In this document: positions 7,295 to 22,002 of the stretch, in pieces
Numbering within the stretch: the first letter of the stretch is position 1
Layout: the number at the start of each line of letters is the position of its first letter
NCBI RefSeq assembly: GCF_023499255.1
Contig: NZ_CP092183.1
Span: forward strand, 4,770,501-4,834,500
Direction: 5' to 3'
DNA from: Couchioplanes caeruleus
GTDB taxonomy: Bacteria > Actinomycetota > Actinomycetes > Mycobacteriales > Micromonosporaceae
Length of the DNA stretch: 64,000 nucleotides
Made by a program: the position numbers and the translations under genes
Notes under the pieces: generated by a model
What the model was told of the DNA's origin: nothing
Databases searched by the model: none
What the model saw: the letters and a program-made list of their open reading frames with translations, nothing else

Positions 7295-8704
7295 ATGCCG
7301 ATCGCGACGACGAACCCGGCCACCGGTGCGGTGGTCAAGACGTTCGACGCGCTGCCGCCGGAGCAGATCGACGCGGCGATCGGCCGCTCGGTGGCCGGCT
7401 TCCGCGCGCTGCGGGACACGACGTTCGCCGAGCGGGCGGGCTGGATGCGGGCCGCCGCCGACCTGCTGGAGGCCGAGCAGGACCAGGTCGGGGCGCTGAT
7501 GACCCTGGAGATGGGCAAGACGTACGCCGCGGCGAAGGCCGAGGTGGTCAAGTGCGCCACGGCGTGCCGGTTCTACGCCGACAACGCCGAGGCGTTCCTG
7601 GCCGACGAGCCGGCCGACGCGCAGGCGGTCGGCGCGGCTCGCGCGTACGCCCGCTACCAGCCGCTGGGCCCGGTGCTGGCGGTGATGCCGTGGAACTTCC
7701 CGCTGTGGCAGGCGATGCGGTTCGCCGCCCCGGCGCTGATGGCGGGCAACACCGGGCTGCTCAAGCACGCCTCGAACGTGCCGCAGACCGCGCTGTACCT
7801 GGGTGAGCTGTTCGCCCGGGCCGGCTTCCCGGCGGGCGCGTTCCAGACGCTGCTGGTCGGCTCGGACGCGGTCGAGGCGATCCTCAGCGACGACCGGGTG
7901 CGCGCCGCCACGCTGACCGGCAGCGAGAACGCGGGCCGGTCCATCGCCGCGATCGCCGGCCGGGAGCTCAAGAAGACCGTGCTCGAGCTGGGCGGCAGCG
8001 ACCCGTTCCTGGTGCTGCCGAGCGCCGACCTGGACCGCGCCGCCGAGGTGGCGACCACTTCGCGCTGCCAGAACAACGGCCAGTCGTGCATCGCGGCGAA
8101 GCGGTTCATCGTGCACACCGACGTCTACGACGAGTTCGTCGAGAAGTTCGTCGCGCGGATGTCCGCGCTGACCGTCGGCGACCCGATGACCGACGGCACC
8201 GACGTCGGGCCGCTCGCCACCGAGCAGGGCCGCACCGACATCGAGGAGCAGGTCGCCGACGCACGGGGCAAGGGTGCGACCGTCCGCTGCGGCGGCACCC
8301 GCGGCGACGGCGACGGCTGGTGGTACCCGCCGACGGTGGTCACCGACCTCACCCCGGACATGCGGATGTACGCCGAGGAGGTGTTCGGCCCGGTCGCCGG
8401 CGTCTACCGGGCCGCGTCGCTGGACGAGGCCCTCGAGGTGGCCAACGCGACCCCGTACGGGCTGGGCGCCAACGCGTGGACCCGCGACCCGCAGGAGCAG
8501 GAACGGGTGATCGCCGGCCTGGACTCCGGCGCGGTCTTCGTCAACGGGATGACGACCTCGTACCCGCAGTTGCCGTTCGGCGGGGTGAAGAACTCCGGGT
8601 ACGGCCGCGAGCTGTCCGCCGCGGGCATCCGGGAATTCTGCAACCTGAAGACGGTGTGGGTGGGCGACAGCGGCGGCGCCGACGTGGACTCCGCCACCGA
8701 GTGA
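7295..8704 (+). CDS. gabD1: NADP-dependent succinate-semialdehyde dehydrogenase
   Basis: A 469-residue aldehyde dehydrogenase closely matching mycobacterial GabD1 as I remember it (start MPIATTNPATGAVVKTF, MTLEMGKTYAAAKAE, PWNFPLWQAMRFAAPALMAG). Catalytic Cys265 is in GQSCIAAKRF and the general base Glu231 in LELGGSDPF. It oxidises succinate semialdehyde to succinate with NADP+, closing the GABA shunt or the alpha-ketoglutarate bypass. Start ATG 7295. The two DosR-like boxes 71 and 93 bases upstream suggest it is induced when respiration is limited, where a bypass of the TCA cycle would help. A bidirectional terminator separates it from the carboxylase. Confidence 0.94.
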   Translation: MPIATTNPATGAVVKTFDALPPEQIDAAIGRSVAGFRALRDTTFAERAGWMRAAADLLEAEQDQVGALMTLEMGKTYAAAKAEVVKCATACRFYADNAEAFLADEPADAQAVGAARAYARYQPLGPVLAVMPWNFPLWQAMRFAAPALMAGNTGLLKHASNVPQTALYLGELFARAGFPAGAFQTLLVGSDAVEAILSDDRVRAATLTGSENAGRSIAAIAGRELKKTVLELGGSDPFLVLPSADLDRAAEVATTSRCQNNGQSCIAAKRFIVHTDVYDEFVEKFVARMSALTVGDPMTDGTDVGPLATEQGRTDIEEQVADARGKGATVRCGGTRGDGDGWWYPPTVVTDLTPDMRMYAEEVFGPVAGVYRAASLDEALEVANATPYGLGANAWTRDPQEQERVIAGLDSGAVFVNGMTTSYPQLPFGGVKNSGYGRELSAAGIREFCNLKTVWVGDSGGADVDSATE

Positions 8705-8714
8705 GCGCGGCGGG

Positions 8715-8748
8715 GGCTGTGCCCGGCGGATCTGCTCCGGGCACAGCC
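8715..8748. terminator. bidirectional hairpin terminator
   Basis: GCTGTGCCCGG (8716-8726) pairs perfectly with CCGGGCACAGC (8737-8747), extended by one more pair. It lies between the convergent stops of gabD1 (8704) and the carboxylase (8756). Confidence 0.8.
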
Positions 8749-8755
8749 TGCCCGC

Positions 8756-14239
<5,484 letters not shown>

Positions 14240-14429
14240 CGGCCGAGCCTCCCAGGACATGTCAACAGGAGGCGACGCCCGGATCTCGGACGCCGCCTGT
14301 CTCCACCCTCTACCTTGCTGGATGAGACCCCGCCGCACCGATGTCCGGCGCCACCATGCCCCGGGTCGCCCCGTTGTAGGTTTCCTACAAACGCGATTGG
14401 CCGAAGCCTACGGCCGGGTGTCCCGGCGG

Positions 14430-14804
14430 TCAGCGCAGGCCGCTGACGACCAGCCCCTCGGCGGCGACGCGGGCCACCGCGGCGTCCCACCAGTACGCGT
14501 TCCCGTTGACGTAGAGGCACGGCGCCTCGGCGCTGAGGTCGTCACGCAGCCGGGACATGTCGGCACCCGGCATGAGCAGCCGCAGCCGGCTGCCGTCGGA
14601 GAACGGCAGGTCCCACCCGAAGCGGCCGTCGCGGTCCGCCGCCGGGTCGCGCACCGGCTCACCGGTCAGATCGCTGACGCGGACGGCCGGGGGCCCGCCC
14701 ATGCCGGTGACGCGCGCCCGTACCGCGTCGAGGAACACGGCCAGGTTTGCGGCGGCCGCCCGCTCGTCGGCGTCCTCGACCGGGGCCGTACCGGGATTGA
14801 TCAT
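14430..14804 (-). CDS. hypothetical protein
   Basis: A 124-residue soluble acidic protein, starting MINPGTAPVEDADERAAAANL, with an aromatic C-terminal part (PCLYVNGNAYWWDAAVARVA). No domain is recognised. There is no ribosome site before ATG 14804, so the transcript may be leaderless. It follows no operon partner; upstream is an A/T-richer stretch (14870-14905) shared with the divergent peptidase gene. Codon use is typical of the window. Probably real, function unknown. Confidence 0.6.
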   Translation of the reverse strand: MINPGTAPVEDADERAAAANLAVFLDAVRARVTGMGGPPAVRVSDLTGEPVRDPAADRDGRFGWDLPFSDGSRLRLLMPGADMSRLRDDLSAEAPCLYVNGNAYWWDAAVARVAAEGLVVSGLR

Positions 14805-14957
14805 GGCGGCACCGTAGGCCCGGGCGGCCGCGGGGCGGGCCGGAAGCGGGCAAATGCTGACCGCTCGGGTGATATGCGCCGCCCTCGCATATGAATACTT
14901 TTCAGGCTTCCACGTCCGGCGGCGGGTCCCTCTGCCGCGCAAGCCAGGAGGATCCCG

Positions 14958-16682
14958 GTGTCGCTGAGCTCTCGTGTGACCGGGGCGGTGACCGCGGCGC
15001 TGATGGTCGCCGCGTCCCTCGTCATGCCCACCGCGGGACACGCCGCGGATCCGACCGGCGAGCTGGAGGCCCAGCGCGTCGACAGCGTGCCGGCGCCGGA
15101 CCTCGCGTGGTTCACCTGCTACGGCAACGCGCAGTGCGCCACCGCGCAGCTGCCGCTGGACTACGACGACCCGCAGGGCGCGTCCGTGCAGATCGCCGTC
15201 GTGCGGGTGAAGGCCCGCAAACCGGCGAGCCGCATCGGCAGCCTCTTCGTCAACCCGGGCGGCCCCGGCGGCTCCGGCACCGAGATGGCCCTGGCCGCCT
15301 CCGGCTTCCTCAGCGACTCGGTGCTGGACCGCTTCGACGTCGTCGGCTTCGACCCCCGCGGCGTCGGCTCCAGCGACGCCCTCAAGTGCTTCCCCTCCAC
15401 CCGGGACCAGAGCGTCGCCACGGCCGGCATGGCCGTGTTCTTCCCGTACGGGGCCAAGGAGGTGACCAGCTACGTCCAGGGCGCCCAGGCGCTCGGCCGG
15501 GCCTGCTCGGACACCGGCGGGGAGCTGGCGTCGGCCATGTCCACCGCCGAGGCGGCCCGCGACATGGACGTGCTCCGGCGCGCCCTCGGCGACGCGAAGC
15601 TCACGTACCTGGGCTTCAGCTACGGCACCGCCCTCGGCCAGTACTACGCCAACATGTTCCCCGACCGGGTCCGCGCGCTCGCCCTGGACGGCGTGATCAA
15701 CCCGGTGTCGTGGGTGGGCACCGACGCGACGGGCGGGCAGCTGCAGGACGACCGGCTGCACTCTGCGGACGGGGCGTACCGGGCGTTGATGAAGCTGCTC
15801 GAACGGTGCGACCGGGCCGGGGTCAAGCGGTGCGAGCTGGCCAAGGGCAACCCGGCCAAGCGCTTCACCACCGTGGCGCGCAAGCTGCGGGCCAGGCCCC
15901 TGGTGCTCGGCAAGGACCCGGTCGCCGGGACCGTGAGCCTGACTTACGCGCTGTTCATCGGCCTCACGCTCAACCAGCTCTACAGCCCGATGGCCGGCGA
16001 CCTGGTCACCCAGATGACCGCCGAGGTGGAGACGATGCAGGCCGGCTCGGCCGGGAAGGCACGGCTGCGCGCCGCGGCCCGTACGGCACTGCTCGACCGG
16101 GTCACGCAGCTGCGGGCGCCGGCGCGCGACTTCCCGTACGACAACTCGCTCGAGGCGTTCGCCGGGGTGATGTGCACCGACGGCCGGCACCCCGCCGACG
16201 CCGCGGCGTGGCCCGCGCTGACCGCGGCCGCCGACCGGCGCGCGCCGTACTTCGGCCGGGCGTGGGGCTGGAGCAGCGCCCCGTGCGCCGCCGACACGTG
16301 GACCGCCCGGGACGAGGACGCCTACGTGGGCCCGTTCAACCGGCGTACCAGCGCGCCCGTGCTGTTCGTCGGCAACTACTGGGACCCGGCCACCAACTAC
16401 CGCGAAGCCGTCTCCGCGTCGAAGCTGCTGCCGAACAGCCGGCTGCTGACCAGCGACAACTGGGGGCACACCGCGTACGGCACGTCCACCTGCGTCACCC
16501 GGGCCATGGACGCGTACCTGCTGCGCGGCACCCTGCCCCGCGCCGGGACCGTGTGCCGCTCGCCGCTGCAGCCCTTCACCGGCAACACGGGCATGTTCTT
16601 CTCCCGGGAGGCCTCCGCCGCGGAGGCGGGCAAGCAGCTGCCTCCGGTCGCAGGACCCCTCGGCACCGGTCCGCGCCGGTAG
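14958..16682 (+). CDS. secreted tripeptidyl-aminopeptidase-type alpha/beta hydrolase
   Basis: A 574-residue exported peptidase. GTG 14958 follows AGGAGGA with 5 bases spacing and begins a Sec signal peptide ending in GHAADP near residue 31. The core alpha/beta hydrolase shows the oxyanion motif NPGGPGGSG, nucleophile Ser221 in GFSYGTALG, an Asp in YWDPATNY and His in DNWGHTAYG; the C-terminal third is the TAP-like domain. This is the SlpD/SlpE/Tap family that removes short peptides from extracellular proteins. It would complement the S53 endopeptidase at 564. Followed by a G6/C6 hairpin that overlaps the stop. Confidence 0.92.
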   Translation: MSLSSRVTGAVTAALMVAASLVMPTAGHAADPTGELEAQRVDSVPAPDLAWFTCYGNAQCATAQLPLDYDDPQGASVQIAVVRVKARKPASRIGSLFVNPGGPGGSGTEMALAASGFLSDSVLDRFDVVGFDPRGVGSSDALKCFPSTRDQSVATAGMAVFFPYGAKEVTSYVQGAQALGRACSDTGGELASAMSTAEAARDMDVLRRALGDAKLTYLGFSYGTALGQYYANMFPDRVRALALDGVINPVSWVGTDATGGQLQDDRLHSADGAYRALMKLLERCDRAGVKRCELAKGNPAKRFTTVARKLRARPLVLGKDPVAGTVSLTYALFIGLTLNQLYSPMAGDLVTQMTAEVETMQAGSAGKARLRAAARTALLDRVTQLRAPARDFPYDNSLEAFAGVMCTDGRHPADAAAWPALTAAADRRAPYFGRAWGWSSAPCAADTWTARDEDAYVGPFNRRTSAPVLFVGNYWDPATNYREAVSASKLLPNSRLLTSDNWGHTAYGTSTCVTRAMDAYLLRGTLPRAGTVCRSPLQPFTGNTGMFFSREASAAEAGKQLPPVAGPLGTGPRR

Positions 16683-16698
16683 GGGGGTGTCCCCCCTA
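16680..16698 (+). terminator. hairpin overlapping the peptidase stop codon
   Basis: TAGGGGGG-TGT-CCCCCCTA forms an 8-bp stem whose first bases are the stop codon of the upstream gene. Confidence 0.55.
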
Positions 16699-16964
16699 GG
16701 CGCCGTGCCAGGAGCGCCACAGGGCCGCGGCAGCCACCAGAGAAGGCGTGCGGGTCCCCGCATGTCCACACGCGATCACGTCGTCGCGCCCGATCCGTCC
16801 GGGGTTCCACCGGCCGCGGCACGCCACCGGCGGGGGAACCCGGCCGGGCGTTGATCCGCCGGTCCCCGCGGTGACGTATGGACAGTCGAGCCCGCACGCC
16901 GGCCCCGGACCTCCGCGCCGGGGCCCGGTGCCTCATGCCGCCGCCACGCCAGGAGGACATGCCG

Positions 16965-17969
16965 ATGCCCGACCTCGATCCGTACGGTGATCACCCTCCG
17001 GCACCGGCACCGGCCGCCTGGCCCAAGGTGGCCGACTACTGGCCCGACCTGCCGCACCGCATCGCCCCGGCCGCCGACTTCCACAGCGGCGACGCCGCCG
17101 TGACGACGACCGCGCCCCGGGCCGGAGCCGACACGGCGGAGATCCCGGCCGCTGCCCGGACAGCCCCGCCACCGGCGCCGGGGCGCGCCCGGCGCCGGGC
17201 GGTCCCCGCGCTGCTGATCCTGCTCCTTCTCGTGGGCGCGGCGGCCTATGCCGGCTCGTGGTGGCACCGGCAGACCGCCGGACGGGCCGACGGGCCGGCG
17301 CCGGCGCCGGCTCCCGAGGCGGCCCAGGCCGACGTGACCCCGCGCTTCGCCGAGCCGGTCGTCCTGACCGGACCGAACGACAACGTCCGCAAGGCGAGCT
17401 TCCACCTCAGCGGCGACGCGGCCACGGTCATCGTGCGGACCGCCGATCTCGACGACACCCTGTACCGGATCAGCGCCGCCTCCGACAGCGCCGTCGTTCC
17501 CTCCGCCACGTTCGGGGCGGGCACCGTACGCGCCACGCTGCGCGACAGCGGCCGGCGCGGCACCGCCACCGTCACGGTGACACTCGCGGTGGGCGTGCGG
17601 TGGTTCCTCGACATCAGCAGCGACCTGCGGCTCGGCGACATCGACGTCTCCGGCGGGGAGCTGACCCGGGTGCTGCTCGCCGGCGACGCCGCGGACATCC
17701 ACCTCACGCTGCCGCAGCCGGCCGGCACGCTGCCCGTACGGGTCTCCGGCGGCATCAACCGGCTGCGGATCACCGTGCCCGGGGCGGCGCCGGTGCGGAT
17801 CCGGGCCCGCCGCGGCGCCGGTCAGGCCACGCTGGACGGCCGTACCGTCGCGGGGGTGGCCCGCAACACCTCGTTCGAGTCGCCGCGGTGGCGCCGCGGC
17901 GGCACCGGCATCGACGTGGACGCCGTGCACGGCCTCGGCGCCGTCACCGTTCATCGATCTGATCAGTAG
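16965..17969 (+). CDS. single-pass membrane protein with extracellular beta-rich domain
   Basis: A 334-residue protein. ATG 16965 (MPDLDPYGD) has AGGAGG 8 bases upstream; ATG 16959 is only 2 bases from it. The Pro/Ala-rich cytoplasmic part ends in RARRR, then one membrane helix (about residues 83-103), a Pro/Ala linker and a beta-strand-rich domain with short repeats (GDAATVIVRTADL, GDIDVSGGELTRVLLAGDAADIHL) that recall DUF4097-type beta-solenoid adhesin domains. That resemblance is tentative. It is 94 bases before another membrane-anchored protein, possibly one transcription unit acting at the cell surface. Confidence 0.75.
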   Translation: MPDLDPYGDHPPAPAPAAWPKVADYWPDLPHRIAPAADFHSGDAAVTTTAPRAGADTAEIPAAARTAPPPAPGRARRRAVPALLILLLLVGAAAYAGSWWHRQTAGRADGPAPAPAPEAAQADVTPRFAEPVVLTGPNDNVRKASFHLSGDAATVIVRTADLDDTLYRISAASDSAVVPSATFGAGTVRATLRDSGRRGTATVTVTLAVGVRWFLDISSDLRLGDIDVSGGELTRVLLAGDAADIHLTLPQPAGTLPVRVSGGINRLRITVPGAAPVRIRARRGAGQATLDGRTVAGVARNTSFESPRWRRGGTGIDVDAVHGLGAVTVHRSDQ

Positions 17970-18063
17970 CAGCCGGCGAACCTTGCTTTCCCGCAGCCCG
18001 GCCCCGAGGATGACGGGGCCGGGCGTCCGGCGCCCCGACGATCCGCGGGAGACATCGACCACC

Positions 18064-18822
18064 ATGCCTGGTCCGCCGGCCCCGGCCGACCCCCGTTCCG
18101 GCGACGTCCACGGCCGGGCGCTGCTCCTGGGCGCCGTGGTCGTGGCCGGCGCGCTGCTCGTCCTGGCAGCCCGGGCTGTGCTCGGCGACGGCGGCACAGC
18201 GCCGATCACGCCGCAGCCGCCGATCGCCTTCTCCTTCGAGCCGCTGCCGTCCGCGATCGAGCTGCAGTCGGCTCCGCCCGGCCCGGACCGCAGCACGCGG
18301 CCCCCCGCCCGGCCCGCTCCCACCGGGCGCACCTGGTCACCGGTCGCCGGGCGGGCCACCACCGCGCCGAGCACCCCGGCCCCGGCCGCCGACCTGGCCG
18401 TCGGCCGCACGGTCGGCCTGGAACTCGCCGGCCGCTCCGGGCTGCGCGTGCGGCACCGCGACTTCCTGGGTCGCGTCGACCCGGTCACGGCCGCGAGCGG
18501 GGCCACGGCCCGGCTCGACGCGACGTTCACGGTCCGGGCCGGACTGGCCGGTCGCGGCTGCGTCTCCCTCGAGTCGGTCAACTTCCCCGGGCGCTTCCTG
18601 CGCCACCGCGACTTCGTCATCCACCTCGACGTACGGCAGGACGATCCCCTGTACGCCGCCGACGCGACGTTCTGCGCGGTTCCCCGGTCCGGCGGGACCA
18701 GCATCTCCCTGCGGGCGTGGAACTACCCGGACCGGTTCGTCGACGAGCAGCGGTCGGCCCTCGTCCTGACGGCCCGGCGACCGGCCGACGCCACCGCGTA
18801 CGTCGTCCGGCCACCGCTGTGA
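18064..18822 (+). CDS. membrane-anchored protein with AbfB (CBM42-like) domain
   Basis: A 252-residue protein starting at ATG 18064 after GGGAGA. A single membrane helix (about 20-40) is followed by a Pro/Thr-rich linker and a beta-trefoil domain with the AbfB signature (LESVNFPGRFLRHRDF and DATFCAVPRSGG, then LRAWNYPDRF). AbfB/CBM42 domains bind arabinofuranose side chains. No catalytic domain is present, so this may bind arabinan of the own cell envelope or plant polysaccharide. Likely transcribed with the gene at 16965. Confidence 0.82.
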   Translation: MPGPPAPADPRSGDVHGRALLLGAVVVAGALLVLAARAVLGDGGTAPITPQPPIAFSFEPLPSAIELQSAPPGPDRSTRPPARPAPTGRTWSPVAGRATTAPSTPAPAADLAVGRTVGLELAGRSGLRVRHRDFLGRVDPVTAASGATARLDATFTVRAGLAGRGCVSLESVNFPGRFLRHRDFVIHLDVRQDDPLYAADATFCAVPRSGGTSISLRAWNYPDRFVDEQRSALVLTARRPADATAYVVRPPL

Positions 18823-18831
18823 GCGGGCTCG

Positions 18832-20133
18832 TCACGACGGGATGAGCGCGCCGCCCAGGGCCCGGCCTTCCCGGTCCACGGCCGTGATCCGGCTGCGGTC
18901 GCCGTCCGGCCCGGTCCCCTCGTTGAGCCCGATGCCGGGCAGCACGAACGTGCCGTTCACCACCGTCGCGGTCACCGGCGCCCGGTGCGGCCGGTCGATG
19001 CCGACCGCCGCGACCCGGGGGTCCGTGGTGAGCCCGGTGATCGCGACGACGTCGCTCGCCGAGGCGCCGTCCGGCGTGCTGCGGAAGTTGTAGAAGACCG
19101 ACCGGGTGAAGAAGAACGGGTTGGCGTCCACTTCGGAGGATCGCGCGCCGCTGCTCAGGCCGCCCTCGTCGACCGTCACGGTGGGCGTACCCGGGGTGCC
19201 GGGAGCGCCGCGCCGCACGCAGACCGCCAGCAGGTCCCGGTAGCGGCCGAGGACGATCCGTTCGCTGTCGTCGAGTTCCAGCGCGGCGCCCGGCTCCCAG
19301 CCGCCGAGGTCCACGACGGGCGGTACCGCCGCGCCGAGGCAGTCGCCCAGCGCCCGGCCGTGCGCCGAGGTCCGGTCGGCGGCCGGGCGGGGACGGTCGG
19401 TCCGGACCGCGACGGCCGGCGGAAGGCCGACGGCCTCGACGGTGACCGACGCCGCCTCGGCCGTGGCGGTGCCGCCGATCGCGAGGCGCAGGCCGCCCAC
19501 CGAGCCCGCGAAGGTGTTCGGCACGACGAAGACGCCGTCGCGGACCACGGCCGGCTCCCCGTCGTCCGTCATCGGGTACGCCGAGTCCGGGTCGCTCACC
19601 GAGACCGCCCGCACGGCCGGGTCCACAACCCCGGCGACGGTGCCGAGACCCGACACGAACGTGACCGCGCCCCGCCCGCCCCGCGGTACGGACGCCGCCG
19701 CCGACACCGCGACCGTCTGCGGTGTGACCTCGCAGAACCGGTCGCCGTCCGGGGTCCGGAAGGCCACGACGGTGTCGCCCCGGGCGGACACGGTCAGGAG
19801 CGGCCGCCACCGGGACACGTCCCCGGCGCCCACCGTGCACCGTCGTACGACGTCCGCCGGCGCTTGCTCACGGGCGTGGAATCTCTGCTCGGGCGTCACG
19901 ACCGTCAGCCGGCCCGGGTCCGCGGCCGTGGCCGCGTGCCCGCCCGGCCGGGTGTCCACCAGCGAGAGCGTGACGACCGACGGCACGGCCAGGACCGCGA
20001 ACGCGACGCCGATCGCCGCCACCACCCTCCTGCCGGAGCGCGGCTCGAGTCCCGCCAGCAGCGACCGGCGGGCGGCGCGGCGCACGTCGGCGGGCAGCGG
20101 CCGGCGCGGGGGCAGGCCGTCGAGATCAGGCAT
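18832..20133 (-). CDS. membrane protein coupled to the ECF sigma factor; possible regulator of it
   Basis: A 433-residue protein with a short cytoplasmic N-terminus (PPRRPLPADVRRAARRSLLAG), one membrane helix (about residues 37-59) and a large external beta-rich part of tandem similar segments (AVTFVSGLGTVAG, VVAITGLTTDPRVA). Its ATG 20133 overlaps the stop of the sigma-factor frame by 8 bases, a sign of translational coupling. Genes in this place after an ECF sigma factor often encode the anti-sigma factor, but no zinc anti-sigma motif (HxxxCxxC) is seen, so that role is only a guess. Confidence 0.78.
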   Translation of the reverse strand: MPDLDGLPPRRPLPADVRRAARRSLLAGLEPRSGRRVVAAIGVAFAVLAVPSVVTLSLVDTRPGGHAATAADPGRLTVVTPEQRFHAREQAPADVVRRCTVGAGDVSRWRPLLTVSARGDTVVAFRTPDGDRFCEVTPQTVAVSAAASVPRGGRGAVTFVSGLGTVAGVVDPAVRAVSVSDPDSAYPMTDDGEPAVVRDGVFVVPNTFAGSVGGLRLAIGGTATAEAASVTVEAVGLPPAVAVRTDRPRPAADRTSAHGRALGDCLGAAVPPVVDLGGWEPGAALELDDSERIVLGRYRDLLAVCVRRGAPGTPGTPTVTVDEGGLSSGARSSEVDANPFFFTRSVFYNFRSTPDGASASDVVAITGLTTDPRVAAVGIDRPHRAPVTATVVNGTFVLPGIGLNEGTGPDGDRSRITAVDREGRALGGALIPS

Positions 20134-20738
20134 CGGTGTCCTCCACCACGAGCCGGGACAATCTCGCCCGGGCCCGGGCGAGGCGGGAGTGCACACTGGA
20201 CGGCGCGATGCCCCACATGGCCGCGGCGTCCTCCACCGGGGTCCCGCCGAGCAGGCAGAGGCGGACGGCCTCGCGCTCGGCGCGGGGCAGCTCCTCGACG
20301 GCGGCCAGGACGTTTCGCAGGCGGCGCTCCGCGGCGTCGTGCTCGGCCACCCGCTCGGCGTGGTCGGGTGCGGGCGGCAGCAGCAGCCGGGGCAGCGCCC
20401 GGAGGAACCGGGCCGTCGTGCGGCGCTCGCCGCGGCACACGTTGCTCGTCACGACGTAGAGCCAGGGCAGCGCGCTGCCGTTGACCAGGCGCAGGTCCCC
20501 GCCGGCGGCGCCACGCGGTCAGGAAGACCACCGACAGCAGGTCGTCGGCCTCGTTCCAGGAGGCGGTCAGCCGGTAGGCGAAGTTCCACACCGCCTCCGC
20601 GTGCCGCTCGTAGAGGACGGTGAACGCGTCGTGGCGCCCGGCGGTGATCAATGGCCACAGGTCCTGGTCCGCAGAGGAGGCCGCGGGCGGGGCGCCGGGC
20701 TGCACCACGACGTCCCCCCAGCCGATCGAGAAGCTCAC
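20126..20738 (-). pseudogene. ECF sigma-70 factor broken by a one-base frameshift
   Basis: Two minus-strand frames together make one ECF sigma factor. The first, from GTG 20738, holds region 2 (AFTVLYERHAEAVWNFAYRL, NEADDLLSVVFLTAWRR). The second, ending 20126, holds region 4 (LRNVLAAVEELPRAEREAVR, VEDAAAMWGIAPSSVHSRLA). They join at about 20505-20520 inside a run of G and C, where removing one base restores LTAWRRRGDLRLVNGSALPWL. Both halves are otherwise undamaged and codon use is normal, so this is either a very recent mutation or a sequencing error in a homopolymer-like stretch. If intact, about 203 residues, typical for the family. The downstream membrane protein overlaps its end. Confidence 0.8.
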
Positions 20739-20843
20739 GTGTCCTTGTGGCCGCGGCGCAGGCATCCCTGCATTCTGGCCATGAGACCTGCATCACAGGT
20801 GGGCCCGCCGCGGCGGGCGGGCCGGTCCGGCAGGATCGTGATC

Positions 20844-21908
20844 ATGGATGCCACGCCGGACCTGCGCGCCGACTCCATCGAGGGCACCGGCGTGAGGCTC
20901 CGGCGGTACCGGGCCGCGGACGCGGGCGCCGTCCGGGCCGCTTGCAACGACCCGCTGACCCAGCGGTTCCTGCCCGCGCTGCCGCGGCCGTACACCGAGG
21001 CCGACGCGCAGCGGTGGGTCACCGAGGGCGCGGCGGCGGCGTTCCCCAGCGGCGGGAACTTCGCCATCGCGGACCCGGGGACGGACGCGCTCATCGGGAG
21101 CGTCGGTCTGCTGTACGTCCAGGAGAACGTGGGCAGCATCGGCTACTGGATCGCCCCGCAGGCCCGCGGCCGCGGCGTGGCGACGGCGGCGGCCCGGGCG
21201 CTCACCGAGTACGCCTTCACCGCCGGGTACGCCCGCATCGAGCTGCGCACCGAGCTCGAGAACGCGGCCAGCCAGCGCGTGGCGCTCGGGGCCGGGTACA
21301 CGCGGGAGGGTGTCGGGCGTGCCGCCGGCGCCCGCCCGGGCGGCCGTGACGACCTGATCGTGTGGGCGCGGGTGGCCGGCGACCCGCCCGGCCCCACGCC
21401 GCGCCACCTGCCCGACCTGCCCGGCGGCGAGCTGACCGACGGCGTGGTGCGCCTGACGCCGATGCGCGCCGCCGACGCACCCGCCGTCCAGCTCCTCCCC
21501 TGCGCGCCGGCGGCCCCGGAAGAGACCGTCCGATACTGCGCCCACGCGGACGCCGCCTGGCTCGCGGACCAGGAGATCCGGCTGACGATCCGGGACGTGG
21601 CCACCGGCGCCTTCGCCGGCAGGGCCGGGCTGACGGTCCGGCACCCGGACCCGACCCAGGCGGAGATCGACTGCCGTCTGATCCCGGCCCGGCAGGGACA
21701 CGGGTACGCGACCCGCGCCGTGAAGCTGCTCTGCGGGTGGGCGCTGACGGGTACGGCGCTCGAACGGCTCGTGGCCGGCGTGCCCACGCCCGACCTCGCC
21801 GCGCAGCGCGTGCTGGAACGGTCCGGCTTCGTCCGGGAAGGACAGGAGCGCCGCACCGGCGGGCGCACGGACCTCTACCGGTACGCCCTGCTGCGGCCCG
21901 GCTCCTGA
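20844..21908 (+). CDS. tandem GNAT acetyltransferase
   Basis: A 354-residue cytoplasmic protein with two GNAT N-acetyltransferase domains. The first (about 10-180) has the acetyl-CoA loop PQARGRGVATAAAR; the second (about 195-345) has PARQGHGYATRAVK. Both are of the RimJ/RimL type. Substrate unknown (a protein N-terminus, antibiotic or small amine are all possible). Start ATG 20844. It is divergent from the sigma factor and convergent with the MarR gene at 22003. Confidence 0.9.
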   Translation: MDATPDLRADSIEGTGVRLRRYRAADAGAVRAACNDPLTQRFLPALPRPYTEADAQRWVTEGAAAAFPSGGNFAIADPGTDALIGSVGLLYVQENVGSIGYWIAPQARGRGVATAAARALTEYAFTAGYARIELRTELENAASQRVALGAGYTREGVGRAAGARPGGRDDLIVWARVAGDPPGPTPRHLPDLPGGELTDGVVRLTPMRAADAPAVQLLPCAPAAPEETVRYCAHADAAWLADQEIRLTIRDVATGAFAGRAGLTVRHPDPTQAEIDCRLIPARQGHGYATRAVKLLCGWALTGTALERLVAGVPTPDLAAQRVLERSGFVREGQERRTGGRTDLYRYALLRPGS

Positions 21909-22002
21909 GGCAGGTCGTCTCGCACACCGCCCTGGTGAGCACCTCCTCGGCCCCGGGCCGCGCGCAGCCGCCGCCCGGCAGCTGCTGACCGGCGAGGGGC
22001 TC

